The notes: generated by a model from the sequence alone, not told the origin. 64,000 bases of DNA from Vibrio intestinalis (GCF_025195085.2 NZ_JANAVY020000004.1:1-64000); one strand, 5' to 3'. Positions 1 to 8,848 are shown, counted from the first letter of the stretch. Translations and numbers: made by a program.

Positions 1-81
1 GTTAACTCGTTTCCGCTCGACTTGCATGTGTTAGGCCTGCCGCCAGCGTTCAATCTGAGCCATGATCAAACTCTTCAATTT
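1..81 (-). rRNA. rrs: 16S rRNA, 5' end only (partial)
   Basis: The reverse complement starts AAATTGAAGAGTTTGATC and continues through the universal GCTCAGATTGAACGCTGGCG block, the invariant 5' end of bacterial 16S rRNA. Only about 81 nt lie in the window; the rest of the rRNA operon runs off the left edge. The mature 5' end is placed at position 81 by similarity to E. coli. Confidence 0.97.
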
Positions 82-420
82 AAGATTTTGTTCGGCTCAA
101 TGAATACTGAACATTACATAAAGTAATGTTTGAATTGACTGTGCTGAGTCTTTCGACTCAATGGTCACTTCGTATCATTGAAACCTAATTTGAAGCCTAA
201 GCTTCTAATTGGATTATCATCAACGAGTGCCCACACAGATTGATAGGTTTATATTGTTAAAGAGCTTTCTTCTTTGTGACTCACATCACTTCGGAAGAGG
301 CGGCCATTCTATCGAGATAATCTTCTGTGTCAAACACTTTTTGAAAATTATTTCATTTTTGTTTCTGGCCTGTCTGACTGGCTTCAAACTCTTGTGAGCC
401 CTTGCCCTGTCGACGAGGAG
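82..420 (-). other. rRNA operon leader with boxA antiterminator and processing stems
   Basis: This transcribed leader lies between the rrn promoters and mature 16S. A boxA-like element (AGCTCTTTAACA on the minus strand) sits at 255-266; in E. coli this recruits NusB/S10 for rRNA antitermination. Two perfect small hairpins are visible near the 16S end: 146-159 (GAGTC/GACTC) and 111-129 (ACATTAC/GTAATGT), in the zone where the RNase III processing stem would form. No credible ORF is present; the 62-codon open frame on the plus strand is a chance frame. Confidence 0.8.
306..333 (-). promoter_or_regulatory. rrn promoter P2
   Basis: On the minus strand a consensus -35 TTGACA (328-333) is separated by 16 bp from a -10 TAGAAT (306-311). 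A GC-rich discriminator (GGCCGCC) follows, as is typical of stringently controlled rRNA promoters. It lies just upstream of the boxA leader. Confidence 0.8.
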
Positions 421-422
421 GC

Positions 423-450
423 ATTATAGAGATCGCGGTCACGTTAGCAA
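423..450 (-). promoter_or_regulatory. rrn promoter P1
   Basis: Minus-strand -35 TTGCTA (445-450), 16-bp spacer, perfect -10 TATAAT (423-428), then a GC-rich discriminator GCCTCCTC. The DNA upstream (about 451-490) is an A/T-tract-rich stretch resembling an UP element. The arrangement P1 then P2 about 115 bp downstream matches the usual rrn layout. From 490 to 557 I see only AT-rich DNA. Confidence 0.8.
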
Positions 451-557
451 GCGTTATTTTGAAAAAATTGCAAAAATAAGGTTTAGATGGTGATTTATCA
501 TTCAAAGCCTTATTTATTCAACTTTACCCAATAACAACCAACAAAATACCCACAAAG

Positions 558-566
558 TTATCCACA
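558..566 (+). promoter_or_regulatory. Perfect DnaA box (TTATCCACA)
   Basis: A nine-base exact match to the strong DnaA-binding consensus lies between the cysH terminator and the rrn promoter region. Only one box is seen, with no cluster or AT-rich unwinding repeats, so this is not an origin. A chance match or DnaA regulation of the rrn promoter are both possible. Confidence 0.45.
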
Positions 567-584
567 ATTAGTTATTTGAGGCAT

Positions 585-613
585 AAAAAAGGGCTGTATA
601 AGACAGCCCTTTA
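585..613 (-). terminator. Rho-independent terminator of cysJIH
   Basis: On the minus strand a GGGCTGT/ACAGCCC stem is followed by a run of six T. It starts about 16 nt after the cysH stop codon and ends the cysJIH transcript. Confidence 0.85.
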
Positions 614-628
614 GAGGATAAATCTGCT

Positions 629-1405
629 TTAAATGCCAGAACCGTGTTGTTCTCCGTCATCTTCATGAAGGCCACATTCACGCTTTAAACCAAAAAATCG
701 CGTTTCTTCCTCTGTCATACCCGGTTCCCACTTTTTAGTCGTATGAGTATCACCGACAGATAGGTATCCCTCTTCTCTCAAAGGGTGATAAGGCAAACCG
801 TGTTGTTCTAGGTAATAGTGAACATCTTTATTAGTCCAATCGATAACAGGCAGAAACTTAAACACTCCATTTTGTATCGAAAGGATTGGCAAACTCGCTC
901 TTGATTGAGATTGCTCTCTTCTTAAACCAGAAAACCATGTACCTACCTCAAGCTCATCTAATGCTCTTCGCATTGGTTCGACTTTATTTAGCTTGTTGTA
1001 TTTTTCAATGCCCTCTATACCTTGTTCCCACAATTTGCCATATACCGCCTCTTGCCACACTGAGCTTTGCTTAGCTCGATAGACTTTGAGATTCAAGGTG
1101 AGCTTTTCACTCAGCTGCTCAATGAACTGATACGTTTCTGGAAATAGGTATCCGGTATCAGTCAAGATCACAGGGATATCGGCTTTAGCTTGCGTGACTA
1201 GATGAAGCATCACCGCGGCTTGTACACCAAAGCTAGATGATACAGCAGGCTGTCCATCCAGATTCTCTAGTGCCCAAGTGACTCTTTCTTGCGCCGTCAT
1301 TGCCTCTAACTGCAAGTTAATTTCTGTTAGATGTAAAATCTGCTCAGTTTTAGTTAAAGAGAGTAGCGCCTTAAGGTCTGGTTTTTTCGTGGTTGAATCA
1401 AGCAT
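629..1405 (-). CDS. cysH: Phosphoadenosine phosphosulfate (PAPS) reductase CysH
   Basis: Cytoplasmic enzyme reducing PAPS to sulfite and adenosine 3',5'-bisphosphate with thioredoxin or glutaredoxin as electron donor. The 258-residue chain is the usual length. It has the PP-loop fold ([12 protein letters not shown] near residues 56-67), a YLFPET stretch near 85, and the C-terminal catalytic ECGLH motif (about 243-247). The absence of the paired CC motifs of Fe-S-type APS reductases supports PAPS as substrate. It is the last gene of cysJIH; its start overlaps the cysI stop by 8 bp, so translation is probably coupled. CysB control of the operon is expected from the family but not shown here. 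Confidence 0.97.
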   Translation of the reverse strand: MLDSTTKKPDLKALLSLTKTEQILHLTEINLQLEAMTAQERVTWALENLDGQPAVSSSFGVQAAVMLHLVTQAKADIPVILTDTGYLFPETYQFIEQLSEKLTLNLKVYRAKQSSVWQEAVYGKLWEQGIEGIEKYNKLNKVEPMRRALDELEVGTWFSGLRREQSQSRASLPILSIQNGVFKFLPVIDWTNKDVHYYLEQHGLPYHPLREEGYLSVGDTHTTKKWEPGMTEEETRFFGLKRECGLHEDDGEQHGSGI

Positions 1406-3119
1406 GCAAATCCCTCTTAGATACGAATACCTCTTCTACAATACCCGCACGTATTACGAAATCACCAAAACACTCACCGTCATTGCGCTCTTTAGACCAA
1501 CTCCCCACCAGCAAATCAATCTCTTCTAGTATTTGCTTGTCAGTGATGTTCTCTTTATACATCTTAGGAATTCGCGTACCCGCGCGGTTACCACCTAGAT
1601 GCAAGTTATAACGACCTGGGGCTTTACCGACCAAACCAATCTCAGCCAACATCGCTCGGCCACAACCGTTCGGACAACCAGTTACTCGTAAGATGATATT
1701 GTCTTCTTTGGCTAAGCCATGCTTTGCCAAAATGTCTTCAACGTCTGTTACGAAACTTGGTAAGAAACGTTCTGCTTCAGCCATGGCAAGTGGACAAGTT
1801 GGAAATGCCACACACGCCATTGAGTTCTTACGCTGCTCACTGACTTCATCTGACATTAAGCCATGTTGGCGCGCTAGCTTTTCAATCAGCTCTTTCTGAT
1901 CAGTGGGAACACCCGCAACAATCAAATTTTGGTTGGCCGTCATGCGGAAGTCACCTTTATGTACTTTCGCAATTTCAGCCATGCCGGTTTTTAATGGCTT
2001 GTTAGGGAAATCCAGAATTCGGCCATTTTCAATAAATAGCGCTAAATGGTGCTTACCATCAATCCCTTCAACCCAACCGATGCGATCACCACGTTCAGTA
2101 AACTCATAAGGACGGCTTTCTTCAAACTTAATGCCTGCACGCTTTTCCACTTCCGCTTTAAATACATCGATACCCACACGATCTAACGTGTATTTGGTCT
2201 TGGCATTTTTACGGTTAGAGCGGTTACCCCAATCTCGTTGAGTGGTGACTACCGCCGCCGCTACATCGAGTGTTTTTGCTAGCGGTACATAACCGAAGTC
2301 ATCTGCGCGACGGGCATAGGTTGAAGTATCACCGTGGGTCATTGCCAAGCCACCACCGACTAAAACGTTAAAGCCAACGAGCTTTCCATCTTTTGCTATG
2401 GCGACAAAGTTAAGGTCATTGGCATGAACGTCCACATCGTTTTGCGGTGGAATCACAACCGTCGTTTTGAATTTACGAGGTAGATAGTTACTGCCTAAGA
2501 TTGGCTCTTCATCTGTTGTTTCAACCTTTTCACCATCTAACCAGATTTCAGCATAGGCACGAGTTTTCGGCAGCAGATGTTCACTGATCTTTGCCGCCCA
2601 CTCATACGCTTCTTGGTGAAGCTCTGACTCAACAGGGTTAGTAGTACAAAGTACGTTTCGGTTAACGTCACCCGCAGTCGCAATCGAATCAATGCCAATA
2701 CTATTTAATGTTTGGTGCATCAGCTTAATATTTGGCTTTAGTACGCCGTGAAACTGAAATGTTTGACGAGTCGTCAGGCGAATACTGCCATACATAGAAT
2801 GCTCTTCAGCAAACTTATCGATAGCTAACCACTGATCTGGCTTAATCACACCACCGGGCATACGGGCACGCAGCATGACATTATGCAGTGGTTCAAGCTT
2901 TTGCTTAGTTCGCTCATTACGAATATCACGGTCATCCTGCTGGTACATACCGTGGAAACGAATTAGCTGGAAGTTGTCTGCGGTAAAACCACCTGTGATT
3001 CGGTCTTGCAGATTTTGTTCAATGGTTCCGCGTAAGAAATTACTCTCTCGCTTTAATCGCTCATTGTCAGCCAAAGGGCCCAGCACTTCACCGAGTACTT
3101 CTTGTTGTTCTTTGCTCAT
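1398..3119 (-). CDS. cysI: Sulfite reductase (NADPH) hemoprotein beta-subunit CysI
   Basis: Siroheme and 4Fe-4S enzyme that reduces sulfite to sulfide with six electrons delivered by CysJ. The protein is 573 residues, near the E. coli length. The Fe-S/siroheme cysteines are visible as a CVAFPTC block and a TGCPNGCGR block in the C-terminal third. Two ferredoxin-like substrate/cofactor half-domains precede them ([20 protein letters not shown]). The cysJ stop and cysI start abut at about 3119, and the 3' end overlaps cysH. The siroheme precursor would come from CobA, encoded at 13763-14632. Confidence 0.97.
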   Translation of the reverse strand: MSKEQQEVLGEVLGPLADNERLKRESNFLRGTIEQNLQDRITGGFTADNFQLIRFHGMYQQDDRDIRNERTKQKLEPLHNVMLRARMPGGVIKPDQWLAIDKFAEEHSMYGSIRLTTRQTFQFHGVLKPNIKLMHQTLNSIGIDSIATAGDVNRNVLCTTNPVESELHQEAYEWAAKISEHLLPKTRAYAEIWLDGEKVETTDEEPILGSNYLPRKFKTTVVIPPQNDVDVHANDLNFVAIAKDGKLVGFNVLVGGGLAMTHGDTSTYARRADDFGYVPLAKTLDVAAAVVTTQRDWGNRSNRKNAKTKYTLDRVGIDVFKAEVEKRAGIKFEESRPYEFTERGDRIGWVEGIDGKHHLALFIENGRILDFPNKPLKTGMAEIAKVHKGDFRMTANQNLIVAGVPTDQKELIEKLARQHGLMSDEVSEQRKNSMACVAFPTCPLAMAEAERFLPSFVTDVEDILAKHGLAKEDNIILRVTGCPNGCGRAMLAEIGLVGKAPGRYNLHLGGNRAGTRIPKMYKENITDKQILEEIDLLVGSWSKERNDGECFGDFVIRAGIVEEVFVSKRDLHA

Positions 3120-4987
3120 TAGTACACATCCCTTTGGTAACGTTTTTCCTTGCGCAGATTATTTACAAACTCTTCTGCTTTTTCTTTCTCTAAGCCACCA
3201 TGTTGCTCAGCCACAGTCACTAGTGCATCGTTAACATCTTTTGCCATGCGAGTCGCATCACCACATACATATATATAGGCGCCCTCTTGAATCCACTGCC
3301 AAACTTGTTTGCCATGTTCAAGAATACGGTGCTGCACATAGACTTTCTCTTGCTGGTCACGACTAAACGCAACATCTAATTGGGTCAACAAACCGGATTT
3401 AAGGTACTTCTGCCATTCCACTTGGTAGAGGAAATCTTGAGTAAAGGTACGATCGCCAAAGAACAACCAGTTTTTACCTTCCGCATCTCTGTTATCACGT
3501 TCTTGAATAAAGCTACGGAAAGGCGCAATACCTGTACCTGGCCCAATCATGATGACGGGCAAGTTGTCATCTTGAGGCAATTTGAAGTTATTGTTGTTTT
3601 CAATAAACACTTTCACATCACCGCCTTCTTCTAAGCGATGAGAGAGGAAACTAGATGCACCACCAAAGCGAGTCTCTTCGCCTTTTTGATACTCCACCAC
3701 ACCAACCGTTAAATGTACTTCTTCATCTACTTCAGATTGAGCGGAAGCGATAGAGTAAAGACGAGGAGTTAGGCGGCGCAATAAACCAACCAGATCTTCA
3801 GCTGATAGCTTGGTTTTCTTTTCAGCCAGCACATCGACAAGTTGAGTGTTACCCGCGTATTCGCGCAGCTTATCTTTATCTTCCACCAGCTTTTGTAGCT
3901 TCTTACTACCTGATAGCTCGGCGTATTTAGTAACAAGCTGAGGATTAGAAGTGGTGATCTCGAACTTAGAAACCAATGCACTATGAATAGAGAGGCTTTC
4001 ACCATCAACTTCGATACTTTCAACGCCAGAAAGCCCAACTTTTGCCAAAATAACATTGGCTAACTCAGAGCTGTTTTCATACCAGACGCCCAGTGCATCG
4101 CCCGGTTGGTAGGTAATTCCTGATTCATCGAGATCAATCTCGATATGGCGAACATCTTTACCAGAGTCACGGCCAGTAATCTTTTGGCTGGTCAGTAAAG
4201 TGGCGGTATAAGGATTTTGTTTGTTGTATTGCGAATGACCCGGCGCAGCTTGACCAACAGGTAGCTGAACAACATCAGCCTCAGTGCCGGAGGCCAGTGC
4301 TTCTTTCGCAATCTCTAATGCTTTGGCACGCCACTCTGCTGCTGGCGCTTCGTAGTCAACATCAAGGTCAACGCGATCAATAAACGGAGTTGCACCCAGT
4401 TTAGATAAGAAGGCATCAAAGTCTTTACCAGTCTGACAGAAGAACTCGTAACTGGAATCGCCTAAACCAATGACACCATATTGCAGGTTAGGTAGTTTTG
4501 GCGCTTTCTTCGATTGTAAGAACTCATGCAGCTCAATGGCGTTATCTGGCGCTTCACCTTCACCATTGGTTGAAGCCACAACAATAACGTGCGTCTCTTT
4601 AGCGAGGCTCTTACCTTTATAGTCGCTAGCATCAAATAACTGAGCGTCTATACCAAGCGCTTTAGCTTCTTGCTCTAACGCTTCAGCCACACCTTTCGCA
4701 TTGCCGGTTTGTGAAGCAAAAATAATGCTGAGCTTACCCGCTGGTTTGGCCGCAACAGCCGCCGCAGCCTGATTAATAGGCGCTGCCGCTGCAGATGGTT
4801 GATTTTGAGCCAACCCCCAGAAGTAACCACTGACCCAAGCAAGCTGCTGAGAAGACAAACCATTAACGGTTTGTTGCAGCTGACCCAGTTGTTGGTCATT
4901 GATAGGGCTAGCAACTGATGGTAATTCTGGTGTATTTCCTTGAGAGAGCTCTACATTGCTTGAGGACTCTTTCTTATTTAAAGACAT
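3119..4987 (-). CDS. cysJ: Sulfite reductase (NADPH) flavoprotein alpha-subunit CysJ
   Basis: Diflavin reductase passing electrons from NADPH through FAD and FMN to CysI. An N-terminal flavodoxin domain ([10 protein letters not shown], then [14 protein letters not shown]) is followed by a ferredoxin-NADP reductase module with the FAD motif RLYSIAS, the NADPH-binding [12 protein letters not shown], and the terminal YQRDVY. An ATG seven codons further upstream (5008) keeps frame. I prefer 4987 because the protein then begins MSLNKK as in relatives, and the GGGATGTCGAGA stretch in front supplies the only plausible ribosome-binding purines. It is the first gene of cysJIH. Confidence 0.96.
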   Translation of the reverse strand: MSLNKKESSSNVELSQGNTPELPSVASPINDQQLGQLQQTVNGLSSQQLAWVSGYFWGLAQNQPSAAAAPINQAAAAVAAKPAGKLSIIFASQTGNAKGVAEALEQEAKALGIDAQLFDASDYKGKSLAKETHVIVVASTNGEGEAPDNAIELHEFLQSKKAPKLPNLQYGVIGLGDSSYEFFCQTGKDFDAFLSKLGATPFIDRVDLDVDYEAPAAEWRAKALEIAKEALASGTEADVVQLPVGQAAPGHSQYNKQNPYTATLLTSQKITGRDSGKDVRHIEIDLDESGITYQPGDALGVWYENSSELANVILAKVGLSGVESIEVDGESLSIHSALVSKFEITTSNPQLVTKYAELSGSKKLQKLVEDKDKLREYAGNTQLVDVLAEKKTKLSAEDLVGLLRRLTPRLYSIASAQSEVDEEVHLTVGVVEYQKGEETRFGGASSFLSHRLEEGGDVKVFIENNNNFKLPQDDNLPVIMIGPGTGIAPFRSFIQERDNRDAEGKNWLFFGDRTFTQDFLYQVEWQKYLKSGLLTQLDVAFSRDQQEKVYVQHRILEHGKQVWQWIQEGAYIYVCGDATRMAKDVNDALVTVAEQHGGLEKEKAEEFVNNLRKEKRYQRDVY

Positions 4988-5111
4988 GGTCTCGACATCC
5001 CTGTTCATTGCGTGATGATAGATTAACCACTCTCTTTAATAACAAGAAAGAATAGAAGTGAATGTTTTATAACTTTTTGAATTAAAGAACCAGACTCATC
5101 CCCTTCACAGA

Positions 5112-5345
5112 TTAGCGTTCATTCTCTACGCGCACCTGATTAAACCCGACCGCCATGGCGCATTTTGAGGCCATATCTAGATCACCGTAATGGCACTCTT
5201 CACCATGGGCGTCAGTGAGGATAACGAAGCCCCCTTGGGAATGCCGAAACTCCACGACCCAAAGCCCTTCCTCTGCAGACGGCTCAATAATCGCCTCAAC
5301 CAACTTGTTTTCTCGATACAAGTTTCTTAGTTCATTAATAGTCAT
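5112..5345 (-). CDS. Small conserved protein of unknown function (RepB-like annotation in vibrios)
   Basis: A compact acidic protein of about 77 residues starting MTINELRN. I recall similar short proteins in other vibrios carried under a 'plasmid replication protein RepB' label, but nothing in the sequence shows a replication role. Visible pattern: an alternating amphipathic core (WVVEFRHSQGGFVILTD) then HGEECHYGDLD, suggesting a small beta-rich fold with clustered His/Cys/Asp. In-frame earlier starts exist at 5354, 5360 (ATG) and 5387 (TTG); none has a convincing ribosome-binding site. It lies about 125 bp upstream of cysJ on the same strand, so it may be separately transcribed. Confidence 0.65.
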   Translation of the reverse strand: MTINELRNLYRENKLVEAIIEPSAEEGLWVVEFRHSQGGFVILTDAHGEECHYGDLDMASKCAMAVGFNQVRVENER

Positions 5346-5444
5346 TGCTTCCATGCTCATTTTTATAATTAAAGCTATTAATACCAAGCATGGCTCATGA
5401 GCAATAAATTGCGAATAAAGGGATAATGATATAAAAAAAAGGTA

Positions 5445-5475
5445 TAAAAAAACGCCGCTTTAAAAAGCGACGTTC
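5445..5475 (-). terminator. Terminator of the TIGR04219-type outer membrane gene
   Basis: Minus strand: CGTCGCTTT/AAAGCGGCG stem with a short loop, followed by seven T. It begins 25 nt after the stop codon at 5500. Confidence 0.85.
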
Positions 5476-5499
5476 TAAAAATTCAGGTAACTTCAAGGC

Positions 5500-6171
5500 T
5501 TAGAAGTTGTATTCAGCGCCTAAGAAGAAGCCATTTACAAACACAAATGACTGGTTAGTACTTGGTGATTGTTCAGCAAGGTCTGTGAACTCCAAATCAA
5601 TTACTCGGTAACCACCACGTAAAGCAAGATCACCATTTCCTAGACCAATTTTGTATTGTACACCGGTCATAACATCTGCACTCTTGATGCCACTGCTGTT
5701 ACTAAAATCGAACTGGCCGATGATGTCGAAGTTAGTATCTGGCACATGGATCTCAGCATACGCATACCAGTTAAACGTCGTTTCATCGAAGTTATAAACG
5801 GGTGTCGCTGACTCTTTAGTGCGGTAGTGGCTATTAGTGTACTGCGTTAGCATGACACCCGCATCGAAGGTCATTAGTTCACGCTCTAGGATTTTGTAGT
5901 AAAACGTGTAGTCGTACTTATCAAAACCTGCGTAATCAGCATCAACACTGGTGTAACGGAAGCTAAAATCAGGAACGTATGCTAGCTCGTGCTCCAATGA
6001 GAAGTAGAATGTTGGCGCCGATGCATCGCCACGGCGGTGCTCGTCTATCTTAGTATCAGCAAACCACATATCTGCACCCACATCACCAGAGATGGAGGAT
6101 TCTGCCATCGCGACTGTCGAACCCATCGACAATGCTGCAGTCGTCATTAGCGCTAATGCTGGCTTGTTCAT
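5500..6171 (-). CDS. Outer membrane beta-barrel protein, TIGR04219-like family
   Basis: The 223-residue protein has a clear Sec signal peptide (basic MNKPALALM, hydrophobic core, cleavage after AMA near residue 23). The mature chain shows regularly alternating hydrophobic/polar strands (FSFRYTSVDAD, YDYTFYYKIL, LALRGGYRVIDL) and ends in an aromatic residue (GAEYNF), the hallmark for insertion by the Bam complex. The family resembles TIGR04219 barrels; no substrate is known. It stands alone, with its own terminator downstream and 74 bp to pspG upstream. Function beyond outer membrane localisation is not established. Confidence 0.8.
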   Translation of the reverse strand: MNKPALALMTTAALSMGSTVAMAESSISGDVGADMWFADTKIDEHRRGDASAPTFYFSLEHELAYVPDFSFRYTSVDADYAGFDKYDYTFYYKILERELMTFDAGVMLTQYTNSHYRTKESATPVYNFDETTFNWYAYAEIHVPDTNFDIIGQFDFSNSSGIKSADVMTGVQYKIGLGNGDLALRGGYRVIDLEFTDLAEQSPSTNQSFVFVNGFFLGAEYNF

Positions 6172-6245
6172 CTGTTGTTAGCTCCTGAACTGAATAACTC
6201 GGTTTATCTGCACAAGATAGTACCACATTCTGTTCGCTTAGCTAT

Positions 6246-6455
6246 CTATCGTGAACAATAGACGAAGTTTTTAAAGAACCAGTATCCCAATGCGATCACA
6301 ATTATCCAAGGTAGAATATTTAGTACCGCACTTACCATCCCTAGCAACACCATCACTACTAATGCTACAGCTGCTGCGCCAAACACTGTCGCTAGTGTAA
6401 TGCCCGTTACTAATAACGTCGCGACGAAGACCAAAATAAAGATTAACTCAAACAT
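6246..6455 (-). CDS. pspG: Envelope stress response membrane protein PspG
   Basis: A 69-residue hydrophobic protein with two predicted membrane helices (about residues 2-22 and 27-62, the latter around LNILPWIIVIALGYW). Length, the N-terminal MFELIF... and the LPWII segment match PspG of the phage-shock response, an inner-membrane effector that helps preserve proton-motive force. In E. coli pspG is also next to dusA, and the same neighbour is present here. A strong AAGGAG ribosome-binding site precedes the ATG. A sigma-54-type promoter at 6484-6500 fits PspF-dependent expression. Confidence 0.85.
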   Translation of the reverse strand: MFELIFILVFVATLLVTGITLATVFGAAAVALVVMVLLGMVSAVLNILPWIIVIALGYWFFKNFVYCSR

Positions 6456-6483
6456 AGCTTTTCTCCTTTGTTTTCCTTGTTAT

Positions 6484-6500
6484 CGCAGAAAGCATGCCAA
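6484..6500 (-). promoter_or_regulatory. Candidate sigma-54 (RpoN) promoter of pspG
   Basis: The minus strand reads TTGGCATGCTTTCTGCG. The invariant -24 GG and -12 GC dinucleotides are present with the required 10-bp spacing, and TTGGCA matches the upstream half well. The start site would fall about 18 nt before the ribosome-binding region of pspG. PspF-activated sigma-54 control of pspG is established in E. coli; here it is inferred from the match and position. Confidence 0.7.
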
Positions 6501-6542
6501 GTTCTCAATGTCGATCTAAGCCACTGATATTACTAGCTCAAA

Positions 6543-6573
6543 CAAAAAACGCCCCCTAACTAGGGAGCGTTTA
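6543..6573 (-). terminator. Terminator of dusA
   Basis: Minus strand: CGCTCCCT/AGGGGGCG stem with AGTT loop followed by six T. It lies about 45 nt after the dusA stop and separates dusA from the pspG promoter. Confidence 0.85.
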
Positions 6574-6616
6574 AATACAGAGCTTAGGTAAAATTCACCA
6601 ACTTAGTTGGTAAAAT

Positions 6617-7597
6617 TTACACATCTAATTCTTGTGGGATTTTTGCTAGTGCAGCGGCAACCACTTCGATACCCGAACCTGGCTTATGTGCATTTTCACT
6701 AATATAACGACGCCATTGACGAGCACCCGGCATACCTTGGAATATACCCAACATATGACGAGTAATATGACCTAGATAAGCACCATTCGACAGTTGTTGC
6801 TCGATGTACGGGTACATTTCTTCGACCACTTGTTTACGCTTTTTCACTGGCTTGTCTAAGCCGTAAATTTGCTGATCCACTTCGGCCAAGATGTAAGGGT
6901 TTTGGTAAGCTTCACGGCCAACCATCACGCCATCAAGGTGCTGTAAGTGCTCTTTAGTCTCTTCAAGAGTTTTTACCCCACCATTTACAGCAATCACTAA
7001 GTGAGAAAAATCTTTCTTCAACTGGTATGCGCGTGGGTAATCAAGCGGTGGAATCTCGCGGTTTTCCTTTGGACTCAAACCAGACAGCCACGCTTTACGA
7101 GCGTGAATAGTAAACTGCTCACAGCCCGCTTTTTCCGAGACTGTAGAAACAAAGTCTGTCAGGAACTCATAAGAATCTTGATCATCAATACCAATACGAG
7201 TTTTGACAGTAACAGGAATATCGACGACATCTTTCATGGCTGAAACACAATCCGCCACCAGCTGAGGCTCTGCCATTAAGCAAGCACCAAAGCGACCATT
7301 TTGCACTCGGTCTGATGGGCAACCTACGTTTAGGTTAATTTCATCATAGCCACGTTCAGCCGCTAACTTGGCACAAGTCGCAAGGTCTTGAGGGTTAGAA
7401 CCACCCAATTGCAGCGCCAAGGGATGCTCTTCTTGGTTGTATGCAAGGAAGTCACCTTTACCATGAATGATAGCTCCAGTGGTCACCATTTCGGTATAAA
7501 GCAATGTTTCGCTTGATAATAAACGGTGAAAGTAACGACAGTGACGGTCAGTCCAATCGAGCATTGGAGCGACAGAGAACTTGCACAAGTGAGTCAT
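6617..7597 (-). CDS. dusA: tRNA-dihydrouridine(20/20a) synthase DusA
   Basis: FMN-dependent enzyme reducing U20/U20a in the tRNA D-loop with NADPH. 326 residues. The TIM-barrel begins with [15 protein letters not shown], carries the catalytic cysteine motif [19 protein letters not shown] (about residues 91-109), and ends the barrel with AVNGGVKT and [12 protein letters not shown]. The specific N-terminal [10 protein letters not shown] pattern and pairing with pspG favour DusA over DusB/C. A promoter candidate lies at 7653-7682; the gene diverges from zur. Confidence 0.96.
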   Translation of the reverse strand: MTHLCKFSVAPMLDWTDRHCRYFHRLLSSETLLYTEMVTTGAIIHGKGDFLAYNQEEHPLALQLGGSNPQDLATCAKLAAERGYDEINLNVGCPSDRVQNGRFGACLMAEPQLVADCVSAMKDVVDIPVTVKTRIGIDDQDSYEFLTDFVSTVSEKAGCEQFTIHARKAWLSGLSPKENREIPPLDYPRAYQLKKDFSHLVIAVNGGVKTLEETKEHLQHLDGVMVGREAYQNPYILAEVDQQIYGLDKPVKKRKQVVEEMYPYIEQQLSNGAYLGHITRHMLGIFQGMPGARQWRRYISENAHKPGSGIEVVAAALAKIPQELDV

Positions 7598-7652
7598 GAG
7601 TCTGAATTCCAGTCTAATGAGGCGGCTTTAGCCAAACAAATATAAGCCGAAC

Positions 7653-7682
7653 ATTGTAATATCTTCCAAAGATGTGTGCCAA
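7653..7682 (-). promoter_or_regulatory. Candidate sigma-70 promoter of dusA
   Basis: Minus strand -35 TTGGCA (7677-7682), 18-bp spacer, -10 TACAAT (7653-7658), about 55 bp before the dusA ATG. Assigned by consensus only. Confidence 0.45.
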
Positions 7683-7819
7683 TTAATCTTCTTGGTATCG
7701 TTTTTTGACCAAATAAGGTAAGTTATACGATCTGACCGAACAGCGACCCGATTCACCCTCATCGAACTCGAAAGTATTGATGGTCTACTCATAAATCAAC
7801 TAATGATGAACGCGATTCA

Positions 7820-7844
7820 TTGTTAAATGGTATATTATTAACAA
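7820..7844. promoter_or_regulatory. Inverted repeat in the zur promoter region, possible operator
   Basis: Perfect 7-bp arms TTGTTAA and TTAACAA flank an 11-bp AT-rich centre that contains a TATATTAT -10-like run. It lies 13 bp before the annotated zur ATG. The outer TGTTA/TAACA bases resemble halves of Zur/Fur-type boxes, but the centre is wider than the E. coli Zur box. Autoregulation is therefore only a suggestion. Confidence 0.4.
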
Positions 7845-7856
7845 AGTCCAATAGTT

Positions 7857-8315
7857 ATGGTGGTGAGTTTGGACCTAGAGCTAATTAAGCAAATAGAAGA
7901 TATATGTGCAGCACGAGGCGTTCGGCTAACGCCTCAACGAAAACGAGTATTTGAACTCATTTGCGCTAGCCCAAAAGCATCCAGCGCGTATGAGCTACTA
8001 GAAGAATTAAAAGCCAGTGAACCGCAAGCAAAACCACCAACCGTGTACCGCGCGTTGGATTTTTTGCTAGAGCAAGGCTTTATTCATCGTGTGGAGTCAA
8101 CCAATAGCTTCATTCAGTGCTGCTCTTGTAATGCTCATAAACATTACTCACATCTGCTAATTTGTGACAAATGCGGCAACGTTATTGAACTGCAAGATGA
8201 TAGTTTGGTAGCCTTGTTGGCTAGTAATGCAGAAAAACATGGCTTTACGATCTCTAACCATGTCATTGAATCGCATGGTGTTTGTCACTCATGTTCATCT
8301 GAAATTAAAGAATAA
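7857..8315 (+). CDS. zur: Zinc uptake regulator Zur (Fur family)
   Basis: Zinc-responsive repressor, usually of znuABC and zinc-free ribosomal protein paralogues. 152 residues. The N-terminal winged helix (GVRLTPQRKRVFELI; PTVYRALDFLLEQGFIHR) is followed by a dimerisation domain with His/Cys metal sites: CCSC, HKHYSH, the structural CDKCG pair and a C-terminal CHSC pair. The doubled CxxC pattern and short spacing fit Zur rather than Fur. The start is uncertain: ATG at 7857 has no clear ribosome-binding site, and GTG 7860/7863 or TTG 7869 are in frame. It is followed 18 bp later by a CheX-domain gene on the same strand. Confidence 0.9.
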   Translation: MVVSLDLELIKQIEDICAARGVRLTPQRKRVFELICASPKASSAYELLEELKASEPQAKPPTVYRALDFLLEQGFIHRVESTNSFIQCCSCNAHKHYSHLLICDKCGNVIELQDDSLVALLASNAEKHGFTISNHVIESHGVCHSCSSEIKE

Positions 8316-8333
8316 AAGATATAGAAGAAAATT

Positions 8334-8795
8334 ATGCGCGCTGAATTTGTTAACCCGTTTTTAGCTTCATTAATGAACGTTTTAAAAACGATGGCTTCTC
8401 TGGAACTGAAGCCACAGAAACCTCGTGTTAAGAAAGATGAAATCGCACGTGGTGATGTATCTGGCCTTATCGGGATGGTAGGCCCGCAAACTCGCGGCTC
8501 TATGTCGATCACTTTCGATGAAAACCTCGCGCTAGAAATCATGCAGAATATGTTGGGTGAGCGTCCAAACGGCCTCAACGACGAAGTTACAGATATGGTG
8601 GGTGAAATCACCAATATGGTAACAGGTGGTGCAAAACGTATTTTGGCAGAAAGTGGCTTCGATTTTGATATGGCTACACCGGTTGTTGTATCAGGTAAAG
8701 GCCATACGATTCGCCACAAATGTGAAGGCGCAATCATCATCATGCCGTTTAGCTCGCAATGGGGTAATGCCTTTATCGAGATTTGCTTCGAGTAA
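8334..8795 (+). CDS. CheX-domain chemotaxis phosphatase-like protein
   Basis: 153 residues covering one CheX/CheC-like domain. The active-site helix pattern E-x2-N is visible in DMVGEITNMVTGGAK (about residues 88-102), preceded by the glycine-rich FDENLALEIMQNMLGE segment. CheX-type proteins remove phosphate from CheY-like response regulators. No chemotaxis gene is nearby; instead it follows zur by 18 bp and probably shares its transcript. The partner regulator cannot be told from this window. A strong terminator follows. Confidence 0.85.
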   Translation: MRAEFVNPFLASLMNVLKTMASLELKPQKPRVKKDEIARGDVSGLIGMVGPQTRGSMSITFDENLALEIMQNMLGERPNGLNDEVTDMVGEITNMVTGGAKRILAESGFDFDMATPVVVSGKGHTIRHKCEGAIIIMPFSSQWGNAFIEICFE

Positions 8796-8807
8796 TCTGA
8801 ATCGCAT

Positions 8808-8838
8808 GAAAAAAGGCTTCCTCATCGGAAGCCTTTTT
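8808..8838. terminator. Bidirectional terminator after the CheX gene and the cysC 3' region
   Basis: Stem AAAGGCTTCC/GGAAGCCTTT with TCATC loop, followed by five T on the plus strand and preceded by six A (a T run on the minus strand). It can stop both the zur-cheX transcript and the convergent cys transcript. Confidence 0.85.
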
Positions 8839-8848
8839 CGTTTGTGCA

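Noticed and set aside
209-397. 62-codon open frame on the plus strand near the rRNA gene
   Set aside because: It overlaps the rrn leader, boxA and promoter P2 on the other strand and has no ribosome-binding site or recognisable protein.
558-566. Replication origin near the left edge
   Set aside because: Only a single DnaA box, no repeats or origin-linked genes such as dnaA, gidA or mioC.
8285-8743. 152-codon open frame antisense to the CheX-domain gene
   Set aside because: It lies entirely over a well-supported gene, has no family resemblance and Ser/Ile-rich composition typical of a reverse-frame shadow.
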